NCBI GenBank assembly: GCA_027023255.1
Contig: JALVVU010000070.1
Coordinates: forward strand, 1 to 48,463
DNA length: 48,463 nucleotides
Reading direction: 5' to 3'
Source: Desulfurococcales archaeon
Lineage (GTDB): Archaea > Thermoproteota > Thermoprotei_A > Sulfolobales > NBVN01
The notes under the pieces are model-generated. The model saw only the letters and a list, made by a program, of their open reading frames with translations. It was not told the origin of the DNA and searched no databases. The number at the start of each line of letters is the position of its first letter. The first letter of the stretch is position 1. Position numbers and translations under genes: made by a program. Shown here piece by piece: positions 28,952 through 38,700 of this stretch.

Positions 28952-29632
28952 AAGCTGCTATTACTTTCAGACATACACGGTAGGACCTCAACCCTCGAGA
29001 GAACGTTAAAAGAGGTTGAGGAGGTCGACGCAGTACTTGTTGCGGGCGATGTATCGTCGTATGCTGGTCTTAAATGGGATTACGTATTGAGTATGTTATC
29101 AAAGTACTGTAAGCGGAAAAACATTACAGCATTCGTGGTTCCGGGCAATGTAGACCCGCCAGCCTTACTCAACGCTAGGTACGGCAACGTTAGTGTATTA
29201 CACGCCTCCACGAGTACCTTAGGCAAGTACGTAGTCGTAGGGATCGGTGGGGGGATGGGGTTCAGCTTCTGGAGAGTCACGAAACTCACCGACAACGAAT
29301 TTGAGCGATTCATCAACTCCGTCCTAAGGGAGTACGGGAGTGGCTTAGCCCCTTACTCATGGCTCCTACTTACCCATACCCCGCCATACGGGACAAAGCT
29401 GGATATAATGTATACTGGGGAGCACGTTGGGTCGAAAGCGCTAAGAACATTGATTGAGGTGCGTAAGCCCCTCCTAGTCGTTAGCGGGCATATCCATGAG
29501 TCTAGGAACGTTGATTACTTAGGTAAGACCGTGCTCGTCAATCCTGGCCCAAACTATAGGGGGTTCTATGCGTTGGCGAGGATTAATGGAATGAACATTA
29601 AGGTAGAGTTACTTAGTGTGAGGAGGCTCTAA
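28952..29632 (+). CDS. Metallophosphoesterase
   Basis: LLLSDIHGR, VLVAGDVS, VPGNVD, LLTHTPPYG, VVSGHIHESR; GTG at 28952 is more likely than the TTG at 28937. Confidence 0.9.
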   Translation, partial: KLLLLSDIHGRTSTLERTLKEVEEVDAVLVAGDVSSYAGLKWDYVLSMLSKYCKRKNITAFVVPGNVDPPALLNARYGNVSVLHASTSTLGKYVVVGIGGGMGFSFWRVTKLTDNEFERFINSVLREYGSGLAPYSWLLLTHTPPYGTKLDIMYTGEHVGSKALRTLIEVRKPLLVVSGHIHESRNVDYLGKTVLVNPGPNYRGFYALARINGMNIKVELLSVRRL

Positions 29633-30599
29633 CATCCCTCAGCGCCTCACGCACCATGGGCCCGGCAGGCGAGCCTGAGACCCTTTCCGTTAACCTGCAG
29701 AAGCCACATACGTCACTCCTTGATGGGAGACCACAATACTTGCACCGAGTTAATTCAGCCTGAGTTCGTGCCTGATTAACGCCGTACCTTGTTGCCATCC
29801 TAGCCAGCGACCTCATGAACCTTAACTTAACGCCGGGGTGCCTTAAGTCAAGCTCGTAAAGGAACTTCCTGATTAACGCGTCCATACCGCCTAAGAACAC
29901 GTTAGGGCATAATGCCTTAACGAAGGGCAGGCCCTTAACGATTGCGTAGATCAGGCACTCACGTTCCGTGACTTCGTAGAGGGGCCTCACCCTCCTAGCT
30001 AAGTATCCCTCCTCGCCAGTCGTTACTGGGGCTAGTTTTAGTGCCGCACTCATATCTCCTAGTAACATGTTCTTGAGCGCGTAGGGGGCGAGGTCGTCTA
30101 TGTGGTGACCTGTCGCGACGGCATCCACACCCCACTCTATTGCGGCGGCGTTAAGCACGTACCTCTTAACGAGCCCGCACACAGCGCATGGAGGTCTGCT
30201 TGACTTGGCTGAGAGTTCAGGGATTGTTGCACCCACTACCTCCTCTAGGCTTAGGATGAAGGTATTCACGCCAAGCTTTCTCGAGGCTTCCTTAACAACC
30301 CTTAAGCTCTCGTTGCTGTACTCGCCGAGACCTAAGTGTATGTGTAGAGGCATGACCTTAAGCCTCAGTTCGGGGGCAACCGCAGTTAATGCTGAGAGGA
30401 GGGTTATCGAGTCCTTGCCGCCGGAGACCGCCACCAATACACTCTCACCCTCCCTAAGTAAGCCGTACTTCTCTATCGTGGTGGCTACCCTTCCCTCAAA
30501 GTACTCTATGAAGTGCCTTTCACAGAGATTCATCCTAGCGTAAGGTATCTTAATCACTGCTTTAGACCCGCACTTACTGCACTTAGCCACAGTGCTCAC
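29613..30599 (-). CDS. ttuA: TtuA/NcsA-type tRNA 2-thiolation protein (TIGR00269-like)
   Basis: N-terminal CSKCG...CERHF zinc finger, PP-loop SGGKDSITLL, PPCAVCG, C-terminal CKYCGLPS...CGFC. Start set at GTG 30599 (VSTVAKCSKCG) rather than the ORF's 30689. Confidence 0.85.
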   Translation of the reverse strand: MSTVAKCSKCGSKAVIKIPYARMNLCERHFIEYFEGRVATTIEKYGLLREGESVLVAVSGGKDSITLLSALTAVAPELRLKVMPLHIHLGLGEYSNESLRVVKEASRKLGVNTFILSLEEVVGATIPELSAKSSRPPCAVCGLVKRYVLNAAAIEWGVDAVATGHHIDDLAPYALKNMLLGDMSAALKLAPVTTGEEGYLARRVRPLYEVTERECLIYAIVKGLPFVKALCPNVFLGGMDALIRKFLYELDLRHPGVKLRFMRSLARMATRYGVNQARTQAELTRCKYCGLPSRSDVCGFCRLTERVSGSPAGPMVREALRDVRASSH

Positions 30600-30600
30600 C

Positions 30601-30813
30601 TCACCCAGCCGACCTAACCTCGTAGACCTCGACTTCATCACCATCCGCAACCACGTCGTCCTCCATGAGGGGCTTCCCGCCCTTAACAACCACTACCTCG
30701 TAAACCCCGTAGCCGAGTTCACGTAAGAGCGTCATTACCCTCATGACCTTACGGCCGGGTTTCTCGATAGTTACTTCCCTTTTAGTAGGGTATATCTTGA
30801 CGCGGACAATCAA
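30601..30813 (-). CDS. MoaD/ThiS-family sulfur carrier-like protein (TtuB-like context)
   Basis: 70-aa ubiquitin-like ORF (KIYPTKREVTIEKPGRKVMRVMTLLRELGYGVYEVVVVKGGKPLMEDDVVADGDEVEVYEVRSAG), directly upstream of ttuA. Confidence 0.75.
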   Translation of the reverse strand: MIVRVKIYPTKREVTIEKPGRKVMRVMTLLRELGYGVYEVVVVKGGKPLMEDDVVADGDEVEVYEVRSAG

Positions 30814-30820
30814 TAGAGCT

Positions 30821-31630
30821 TCACCACATTGAGACAGTCCTTATGCCCTCCTTCAGTAACCTCCTCAGTTGAACCCTAAATAACGCGTACGCTACTAGGA
30901 GGAAAATTAGTGAGTAAGTCACGCCAATCACCTCCGTCTCCCACAGCGGGAGCACCGTGTTCGATACCCCTAAGGAATACCTGATTAGCTCTGCTGGGTA
31001 GCTGAAGGGCGTCGCTAATGCTAGGGTCTGGAGGGCTTTAGGCATGTAGCTCAGCGGCACTAAGCCCCCGGTAGCTATCGGGAGTATGAAGCCCACTAAC
31101 TCAAGCACGGGTCCCGCTGACCCAACGCCTATCGTGGTTGCCCCTAATAGCATGGCGTAAGCGAACAGCACCACAACCATCGTTAGTACCGCGATGAGTA
31201 GCGTTACCGGGTCCGCCACCGAGATAGCGGGTGGTCCTAGGAACGCCGTTAGCAGTAAGGCTGACGCACCCACCGAGACAGAATACCAGAGTAGCGAGAC
31301 CGGGATCACTCCCGCATACAGTAGGAATATGCTGCTACCGCTGACGATCACGTGCTCCAGCACGCCGTGAAACATTAACCACCTAAGCTCCCACGCCCAG
31401 TCCCACGTGGCTACCGAATAAGCTATGAATATTACGACAGCAGTCAGCGCTAAGCCCGAGATATGCCCGGGTGGCACGCCCGGCGGCCTGAAAAGCAGGA
31501 GCGGCGCTATGAACAGCGATAACCACACGCTGAGCGATAGTATCCCTATGACTAACCCATGGCTCCTGATGAGTTCCGCCTTGAGGTACGCTAGGAACAC
31601 CTGCTTAACTGCCTCGAGCCTCCCCATCAC
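30821..31630 (-). CDS. ABC-2 type transporter permease
   Basis: Six-TM ABC-2 pattern with GLVPLSYMPKALQTLALATPFSYPAELIR. Confidence 0.85.
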   Translation of the reverse strand: MMGRLEAVKQVFLAYLKAELIRSHGLVIGILSLSVWLSLFIAPLLLFRPPGVPPGHISGLALTAVVIFIAYSVATWDWAWELRWLMFHGVLEHVIVSGSSIFLLYAGVIPVSLLWYSVSVGASALLLTAFLGPPAISVADPVTLLIAVLTMVVVLFAYAMLLGATTIGVGSAGPVLELVGFILPIATGGLVPLSYMPKALQTLALATPFSYPAELIRYSLGVSNTVLPLWETEVIGVTYSLIFLLVAYALFRVQLRRLLKEGIRTVSMW

Positions 31631-32484
31631 GTAGTCACCCCCGACTCAAGCTTCCTCCTCTCCCACCTCAGCACTGCGTACCTCCCGGGGGGTGCGTAAA
31701 GCACCGCTAGCGCCGCACCGACCCCCAGAAGCATTAGGGCAGTTGAGGCCTCCGCACTCAAGCCATTCGCGAGCATTAGTTGAATCGCCGCAACAGGGTG
31801 TGATGGCGGAAGAACCCATGAGAGTATGCGTGCACCTAAGGGCATTAGGTAGCGCGGGTAGAAAGCGCCGAGGAGGATCATGAGTAGGGGCCTAATGACG
31901 TTCAGCACTCTCCACGACTCTCCCGACATGCTGTAGATGGCGCCCATGATCAGCATCGCCAGCGTGGAGAAGAAGAGCCCGCCGGCAGCAGCCATGCCAA
32001 TCACTATTAGAGCCATCACCACGCCCTCAACCCCGCGATAGTAAGTCAGTACCGGAAGCACTGTCGCGGCGCCAGTGGTTAGCGTTATGGTTAGCCTAGG
32101 TAGCGGCATTGACACGTAGAGGGCTATCCTTGACACTGGTGACGATATTATGTAGGGTAACGTCCCCATGTTCTCGTCATAGATTGGGCGCCAGAGGATG
32201 TCGTCGGTCACGCTTAACACAGCTATTATGACGAAGGAAGCAACTATGAAGAACTCGACAGGATCCACGCCGACCCTGGAGATAAAGACCTGCGTGGACC
32301 CCATTGCCGAGCCTATGAGGAGGACGAAGAACGTGAACATGTATGGATAAATAATTATGAGTAGGAGGAGGGACTTCCTGCGGAAGACGTCACCGTACAC
32401 GAACATGAACTCTGCCTTAAGTAGCTCGATGAACTCACTGAGCTTCATCACCGCCACCCGTGAAGTAAATGAATACATCCTCAA
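31627..32484 (-). CDS. ABC-2 type transporter permease
   Basis: ABC-2 pattern with LLGAFYPRYLMPLGARILSWVLPPSHPVAAIQ; start may be a downstream Met near 32450. Confidence 0.8.
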   Translation of the reverse strand: MRMYSFTSRVAVMKLSEFIELLKAEFMFVYGDVFRRKSLLLLIIIYPYMFTFFVLLIGSAMGSTQVFISRVGVDPVEFFIVASFVIIAVLSVTDDILWRPIYDENMGTLPYIISSPVSRIALYVSMPLPRLTITLTTGAATVLPVLTYYRGVEGVVMALIVIGMAAAGGLFFSTLAMLIMGAIYSMSGESWRVLNVIRPLLMILLGAFYPRYLMPLGARILSWVLPPSHPVAAIQLMLANGLSAEASTALMLLGVGAALAVLYAPPGRYAVLRWERRKLESGVTT

Positions 32485-33460
32485 GCGTTGGTTCCTCTAC
32501 CTTAAACCTCAGTATTTCCAGGCCCGCCGACGTGATTGCCTTAATAACCTCGTCAACAACGTTTTCGAACTTACTTATCTTAGCCTTAATTTCGAGGACT
32601 GATGGTTCAACCTCCTTGACCTCAGGCTTAACCCCTATAATGGACTCCATTACTTTCTGAACGTTAGTTACTGTGGTCCCGTCACCCCTTACTGTGAGGG
32701 TAAGTAGGCGTAGCCCCGGTATCTTAGCTTTAAGCTCGTCTGGCCGCCCCTCCGCCACAATCCTGCCCTTACTTATGAGTAGTATCCTGTCACAGACTAG
32801 CTCCGCCTCAAACATGTTGTGCGTTGTGTACAGTATTGCCTTACCTTCCTTATGCGCTAGGTCAGCCACTAACTCCCTTATCCTCCTAGCCGTCGGTGGG
32901 TCCAACCCTAAGGTCGGCTCGTCGAGAAGCAGAACGGGAGGGTTCTTGAGTAGGGCCCTAGCTAGGGCTAGCCTAGCCTTCATGCCTAGGGAGTACTCTT
33001 CGAATAACCTATCCTCAGCCCCCATCGCTTTAAGCCCTAGAAGATCCATTAACTCATCAACGCGCTTCCTTAGCCTCTCACCCTCCATGCCGTAGAGGGC
33101 GCCAAAGTACAGCAGGTTTTCCTTACCGGTTAATTTGCCGTAGAACCCTTTCTCCACGCTCAGCATTAACCCTATTCTCCTCCTGACTTCCTTAGCCTGT
33201 TTAACTACGTCGAAGCCCTCCACTAACGCCGTACCGCTGTCGGGAAGGAGTAGCGTTGATATGATCTTGACGGTAGTGGTTTTCCCGGCCCCGTTAGGGC
33301 CCAGCAAACCCACTACCTCACCATGCTTGACGTTGAAGGAGACGCCCTTCAGAGCCTCAACGGCTTGCTTCTCGGACCTAAACAATCCTTTCTTGCTACT
33401 CGTCCAGTAAGTTTTCCTTAGTTCCCTCACCACTATCGCTGGGTCTGGACGTAGTGACAA
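32435..33460 (-). CDS. ABC transporter ATP-binding protein (ABC-2 exporter)
   Basis: GPNGAGKTTTVKI, EEYSLGMKARLALARALLKNPPVLLLDEPTLGLDP. Confidence 0.93.
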   Translation of the reverse strand: MSLRPDPAIVVRELRKTYWTSSKKGLFRSEKQAVEALKGVSFNVKHGEVVGLLGPNGAGKTTTVKIISTLLLPDSGTALVEGFDVVKQAKEVRRRIGLMLSVEKGFYGKLTGKENLLYFGALYGMEGERLRKRVDELMDLLGLKAMGAEDRLFEEYSLGMKARLALARALLKNPPVLLLDEPTLGLDPPTARRIRELVADLAHKEGKAILYTTHNMFEAELVCDRILLISKGRIVAEGRPDELKAKIPGLRLLTLTVRGDGTTVTNVQKVMESIIGVKPEVKEVEPSVLEIKAKISKFENVVDEVIKAITSAGLEILRFKVEEPTLEDVFIYFTGGGDEAQ

Positions 33461-33558
33461 CGTTAATCACGCTCCCGTCCTCCGCGACCGGGTTTCCTCT
33501 CCCTTCTACAACCTATAAATGTTAGAGCCTCAGGCCCTCCCGTGAAGTCTAAGGCGCC

Positions 33559-33580
33559 GAGGTTGGGACGGAAGCCCCAC
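33559..33580 (+). mobile_element. Candidate IS200/IS605 TnpB right-end / omegaRNA-like relic
   Basis: GAGGTTGGGACGGAAGCCCCAC resembles the conserved end of archaeal TnpB elements; no ORF remains. Confidence 0.3.
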
Positions 33581-33675
33581 ATACTTGGTGCTCGATCCTT
33601 CCTCATGCTCTTACCCATGTAAGTTATGGCGTGTTCAGGGTTATCCTAGTTAATTCGCTGTGGTGGTCAGAAGGT

Positions 33676-33707
33676 GAGCAACAGTCTCTAATCAAGCGAA
33701 GTTGCTC
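33676..33707. repeat. Perfect 7-bp inverted repeat GAGCAAC-N18-GTTGCTC
   Basis: Read directly from sequence. Confidence 0.7.
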
Positions 33708-33725
33708 AAGGCACTAACCAATAAT

Positions 33726-33768
33726 AAGTAAGGATGGATACATATGCTTTTTATCCTACCCCTTACTT
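33726..33768. repeat. Long imperfect palindrome AAGTAAGG..GGATA-N11-TATCC..CCTTACTT
   Basis: Read directly; could act as the terminator of the DUF47/PiT operon or be a transposon-end hairpin. Confidence 0.65.
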
Positions 33769-33821
33769 CGACGGGATCCATTCCTTACTCAAGCCGCCTG
33801 CATTGTGAGGATCTACTGGCT

Positions 33822-34493
33822 TTATGCGTGCATCACCGCTATTGACCTGATCACGTCGGCAGAGTTCTCACATTCGTCAGAGCTATTCTCTAGCTCATCA
33901 ACTAGCTCCTTAGTTATGATGCATACCGACACCTTACCTGCCTCATCGCAGAACCTCAATACCTCCTTCATCCCCTCCATGCGAATATCGTCTATGGATT
34001 CCTCTATGCGTTCAACCTCATCGGCCAGGCGAAGGGCCTCCTTAGGGTCACTCCTCACTATCTCTACGGCCTTAAGCAGTAGTGTTGAGGCTTCCTTCAC
34101 ACCTGAAGCCATCTTCACCAGTATCTCCCTAATGCTCTCTGGCACTGTATTAGGGTCTACTAGCGTGGCTCGCTTCCCTGCCGCTTTAAGGTACGCCGCT
34201 ATGTCGTCATTTATTAGCACTAGCCTTATCAATTCCTCCCTATCTATAGGGTGTAGGTAGCCCTCACTAAGTTCCTTTATGACTTCACGCTTGTAGTCGT
34301 CTGCCTTCTTCTCTAGCTCGTAGGTTTTAGCATAGAATTCAGCGACGTCGTTAGCGTCACCTTCCCTGAACTTCCTGAAGAGCAACTCCACAGCCTCCGC
34401 TACCTGCTTGACCGCTTCGAGGTGGTCACGGGCTTTCCTCAGCACCTCCCTCTCAACTCTCCTGCCGAGCCATGACCATGTGGATGCACACAT
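33822..34493 (-). CDS. DUF47/PhoU-like phosphate transport accessory protein
   Basis: Helical protein with EKKADDYKREVIKELSEGYLHPIDREELIRLVLINDDIAAYLKAAGKRA; adjacent to PiT. Confidence 0.88.
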   Translation of the reverse strand: MCASTWSWLGRRVEREVLRKARDHLEAVKQVAEAVELLFRKFREGDANDVAEFYAKTYELEKKADDYKREVIKELSEGYLHPIDREELIRLVLINDDIAAYLKAAGKRATLVDPNTVPESIREILVKMASGVKEASTLLLKAVEIVRSDPKEALRLADEVERIEESIDDIRMEGMKEVLRFCDEAGKVSVCIITKELVDELENSSDECENSADVIRSIAVMHA

Positions 34494-34500
34494 CCTAGTC

Positions 34501-35523
34501 TCACCCCCAAGAAATGCCTGTTAGAGAGTACATAATTAGTCGGAACACTACCGCGATACCGGCTGCTGCAGGAACCGTTAGGAGCCACGACAGCATGATC
34601 TTCAGCATCACACCCCAATTCACCCCCTTAACTCCGTGTCTAGCCATGCCCACCCCAAGCACTGCTGAGACAGATGCATGAGTAGTTGATATCGGCATGC
34701 CATATCCCCAAAGCATCGTCGGTATGGTAGTGTACACCCACACCACGGATGCGTTGGCTATGACTGCCGCTGCAGCCATCGTCATGTCTAGCCTGGTTAT
34801 CCTAAACGCCACCGTCCTAATGACGCGTGGTCCAAGCATGAATCCCCCGAGAGCTATTCCTGCCGCACCAAGCATCGAGAGACCCACTGCAGTCCTGTAG
34901 TCAAACCCCGTAGCAATTCCTCCAGCCCTCACTACCGCCGCGTAAACCCCCGTGGCGTTACCGACATCATTAGCTCCAAAGGCGTAAGCAGAGTATGCGA
35001 GGCCAGCGATGAGAAGGGCCCTCAGGAATTTCTCCCTGCGTGCATCGTCCTTAACCCTAGCAAACAAGTACCTAAGAACTACGTAGAGGCCCGCGGCAAG
35101 CAACGCCGCCCCTATAGGGGAGGTTATCCAGCTTAACACCACCTTAACTAATACGCCATAATTTATCCCCGTGTACCCCCTCATTAAGCACCTAGCTAAC
35201 GCGACCCCAAGCACAGCACCGACAGATGAGTGAGTCGTTGATATCGGTAACCCTTTCCACGACGACATTATTATCCAGAAGGCAGTCGCCATCGACGCTG
35301 CTAGCGCGTCGCACACGGTCTCGATCTCCGCTATGCCTCCACCGAACGTCTTAATCACCATCCAGCCCTGAATCACGGATCCCAAGAAAGCGAATGCCGA
35401 GAATAAGGCAACAGCCTTCTTGATGCTCAGAGCTCCCCCACCCACAGCTGTCGATGTTGGGTTAGCCGCATCATTCGAGCCTATGGACCAAGCTACATAG
35501 AACGCCAAGGCGAGCCCTAACAA
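34501..35523 (-). CDS. PiT-family inorganic phosphate transporter
   Basis: GSNDAANPTSTAVGGGALS, GLPISTTHSSVGAVLG, FGANDVGNATG, GMPISTTHASVSAVLGVG. Confidence 0.95.
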   Translation of the reverse strand: MLGLALAFYVAWSIGSNDAANPTSTAVGGGALSIKKAVALFSAFAFLGSVIQGWMVIKTFGGGIAEIETVCDALAASMATAFWIIMSSWKGLPISTTHSSVGAVLGVALARCLMRGYTGINYGVLVKVVLSWITSPIGAALLAAGLYVVLRYLFARVKDDARREKFLRALLIAGLAYSAYAFGANDVGNATGVYAAVVRAGGIATGFDYRTAVGLSMLGAAGIALGGFMLGPRVIRTVAFRITRLDMTMAAAAVIANASVVWVYTTIPTMLWGYGMPISTTHASVSAVLGVGMARHGVKGVNWGVMLKIMLSWLLTVPAAAGIAVVFRLIMYSLTGISWG

Positions 35524-35582
35524 GACTAAAGGCCCTACCGTCGTAGCCCAGCATTTTTTCGAAAGATCAAATATTAAACATT

Positions 35583-35656
35583 AAAGTTCAAAGTTCGCAG
35601 AAATGATGAAGGAAAAACGCTTCAATTTCTCTAAAGATTAATTAGAGAAGATTAAT
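35583..35656. promoter_or_regulatory. Repeat-rich divergent promoter region between PiT and the C25 protease
   Basis: AAAGTTC x2 tandem (35583-35596); TCTCTAA-N7-TTAGAGA palindrome (35628-35648); AGATTAAT direct repeats at 35635 and 35649. Confidence 0.45.
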
Positions 35657-35721
35657 CATCCTGGTAATTGACTATTTACTTATTTAGGTCAGCCCTCACT
35701 CAATCACTAGGTAATGATGTA

Positions 35722-38700
35722 ATGCCTTTGGCACGATGCACTCACAGAAAGGCGTTGGTGCCTGCCATTACGATCGCATTAGTCCTTCTCCTATCTTTTA
35801 TCACGCCTAGCGTAGCGCCTAGCTTGAGGCAGCGTGATAACCCCATTAACTACGTGTTAGCTAGGAATGGGTTCGTTGGGCTACCCGCGATTGCCCCGTT
35901 ACCTACGCTAGTACCTGCGTCCACGAGTGCTGGATTTATTGGCAACGTGTCGGCGGTTGTGACAACCTCCGATCAATCCCCTCCGCCCATACCTAAGCCT
36001 GTCAGTTACCCTGAAAGTCCTGGGACTATCTTGATCTTACCTCAAGGTACTCTAACCCCTCAGCATTTGAAGTCCCTAGGTGTGAGGTTTGAATACGTTA
36101 TAGTTACTTCATCCACATTACTACGGAGCGTCATTCCCCTAGCGGCGATCCATGCCGCCGAAGGTATGAACGTACTGGTAACTACTATGGACTGGATTAA
36201 AGCCCATTTCCCGGCGAAGAAGCCCTGTGATAGTTTAAGGGACTTCGCGCGATTCGCTCACTACGAGTTGGGTGCGGTGTACCTACTCCTTGCCGGTGAT
36301 GTGGACGTGGTTCCCACCGCTTACTGGTACTCGGAGGATCTTTTCTTGGATGCTGGTGAGGACGCGTATAAGGCGACTGACCAGTACTACGCTTTCCTAG
36401 ACGGTAACTGGGATCCTAACGGGAACGGCAAGCTTCTCGAAACCCTAGACACTAACGGGGACAACATACCTGACGAGAACCTCGAGCCCTTACCTGACTC
36501 CGTGCCTGACCTATACGTCGGTAGGTTACCGGCATCAACGCCCTCACAGATGGAGGCACTAGTCAATAACGTAATATCGTACCTGACCAACCCACCGCCT
36601 GGAAACTGGATTAGAAAAGCAATCTTAATTGCCGCAATAGCGAACTTCCGGAACGAATCTGGATCCAACGTACCTAAGGTCGACTTAGCTCAGGTCGCAC
36701 AGTACGTGTACAGGCTCCTCCTACCCTACAACTACACGATCATCCGGGTCTACCAAGATGAGGGCTTGGAGGCTACTACATACCCCCACGAGGTCAGCTT
36801 AACTCACTCTAACGTCGTGAAGCTACTCTCTGAAGGTAGCGGACTGCTTTACTCTGCAGCGCACGGCATACCGTTGGCTCAGGGCATGAAGGTATGGCTT
36901 AACGATACGAACGGTAACGGCATACCCGACAAAAATGAGATCACGTTCAGGTATTTCCTTCAGGTCTGGGATCCTGTGGACAATCATGGAAGGAGGTTCC
37001 TCGCGTACCTAGAAAGTTGCTTGACAGGATATTACGACTTCAGCCAGGATTCCTTGGCAGAGTATTTACTTAGGCACTCAGCCATAGCTGTCGTAGCCTC
37101 GAGTAGGGTCTCGTACTACCAAGTCCCGTGGCCCGGGCCTGGAGGGTGGCTCGATCAGGAGCTAGCGTACCTGTTCTGGAAGGAATTAACGAGCAACGCT
37201 GACTGGAAGCCGGGGCCGGCTCTTGAACTCAGTAAGTATGAATATATCAAGGAGCATGGCGGCAACGCATCCGCAATGAAGTTCATGAGCAAGAAGGACC
37301 TCCTAGACTACAACCTCCTAGGGGACCCAGCAATAACGGTATGGGTAAGCAAGCCGCTGAGGTTAAACATAACGTATGGGAGGTTAAGGGCGGGTACAAC
37401 TAATAAGATCATCGTTCAGGACGCGGCAGGTAGGCCGGTAGCTAAAGTCCTCGTAGCAATATACAGCGCGATAACCGGTAACCTACTCGCGTACAGCTAC
37501 ACGGACTCCTCAGGCGTCGCTACCCTCAACATACCGCCCCTCCAACACAACACTAAGGTATACATAGTGGCCCGTAAGGACGGATATACCTACGTCTTCA
37601 GAACAGCTTATGTTGCATATATTGGCGCTCCACCGGTCATTAACCTGAACTCACCTAACAACGAAACAATCTACGGCGCAGTAGTCCCCGTACTCGCCCA
37701 CATAGTGGACCCCGACGGTAACGTAACCGAGGTTAATGTCACAATTGAGGGTCCCGGCCTAAACCTCACTAAGTCGTACGCACCACGTAAAGCTGAATTC
37801 ACGGTGAACCTCACGGTCAGAATCAACGAGAGTGGTACCTACACGGTCACGGTGAGTGCTGTAGACAACGACGGCAACCGCGTAGCGGTTAAGAGAGTGT
37901 TCTTGGTTGACGTTACGCCCCCAACCATTACTGTAGAGGGCATCCGTAACTCCTCTATCACGAGCAAGGCTGGGGGCGTGATCCGCATCAGGGTTGAGGA
38001 CGTAAGCGGTGTGAAATATGTTGAGGTGGCTCTCGACGGAAAGGTGATTGCTAGGGAGTGGAACCTAAGCAAGAGCGCCGCGTTTAACGTCACGATCCCC
38101 TCGAATGAGGGGCCACACGCGCTACTGATTGTGACGGAAGATAATGCCCGTAACGTAGCTCACGAAGTAATCCTGTTCTACGTTGATTTAACCCCACCAA
38201 CTATAGATGTGTATCCAGCCATAAACAACTCAGTAATAAACCAGCACGTAGTGAAGAGTCTCATCATTACATGTAATGATAATTATAGGGTCGCGTACGT
38301 CACAATATACGTTGACGGTAAGCTCTCACTAAACGTTTCAAGGTACGAGCTGAAGAGCGTTAACCTAAGCAGGTTAAGTGACGGTCAGCACAACATAACA
38401 ATCATGGCCTTCGACGCCGCCGGAAACAGCAAGCGCGTCACCCTGCTCTTCTACGCGGACTCCACCCCACCCTCAGTAAAGTTGGCGGGGATCACGCCAG
38501 GAACGTATATCAACAAGTCCTCACTCACACTGCAGACCATCATGCATGATAACATCGGGTTGAAGTACGTTAAGATACTCCTCAATGGGAAAATCGTACT
38601 CGAGAAGACCTTCACTAAAGGCAACATCTCCGCATACCGTGAGGCGCTTCACGGCACAACGAACGTAGATCTCAAGCTAACGTTAAGCCTCAGTGACGGT

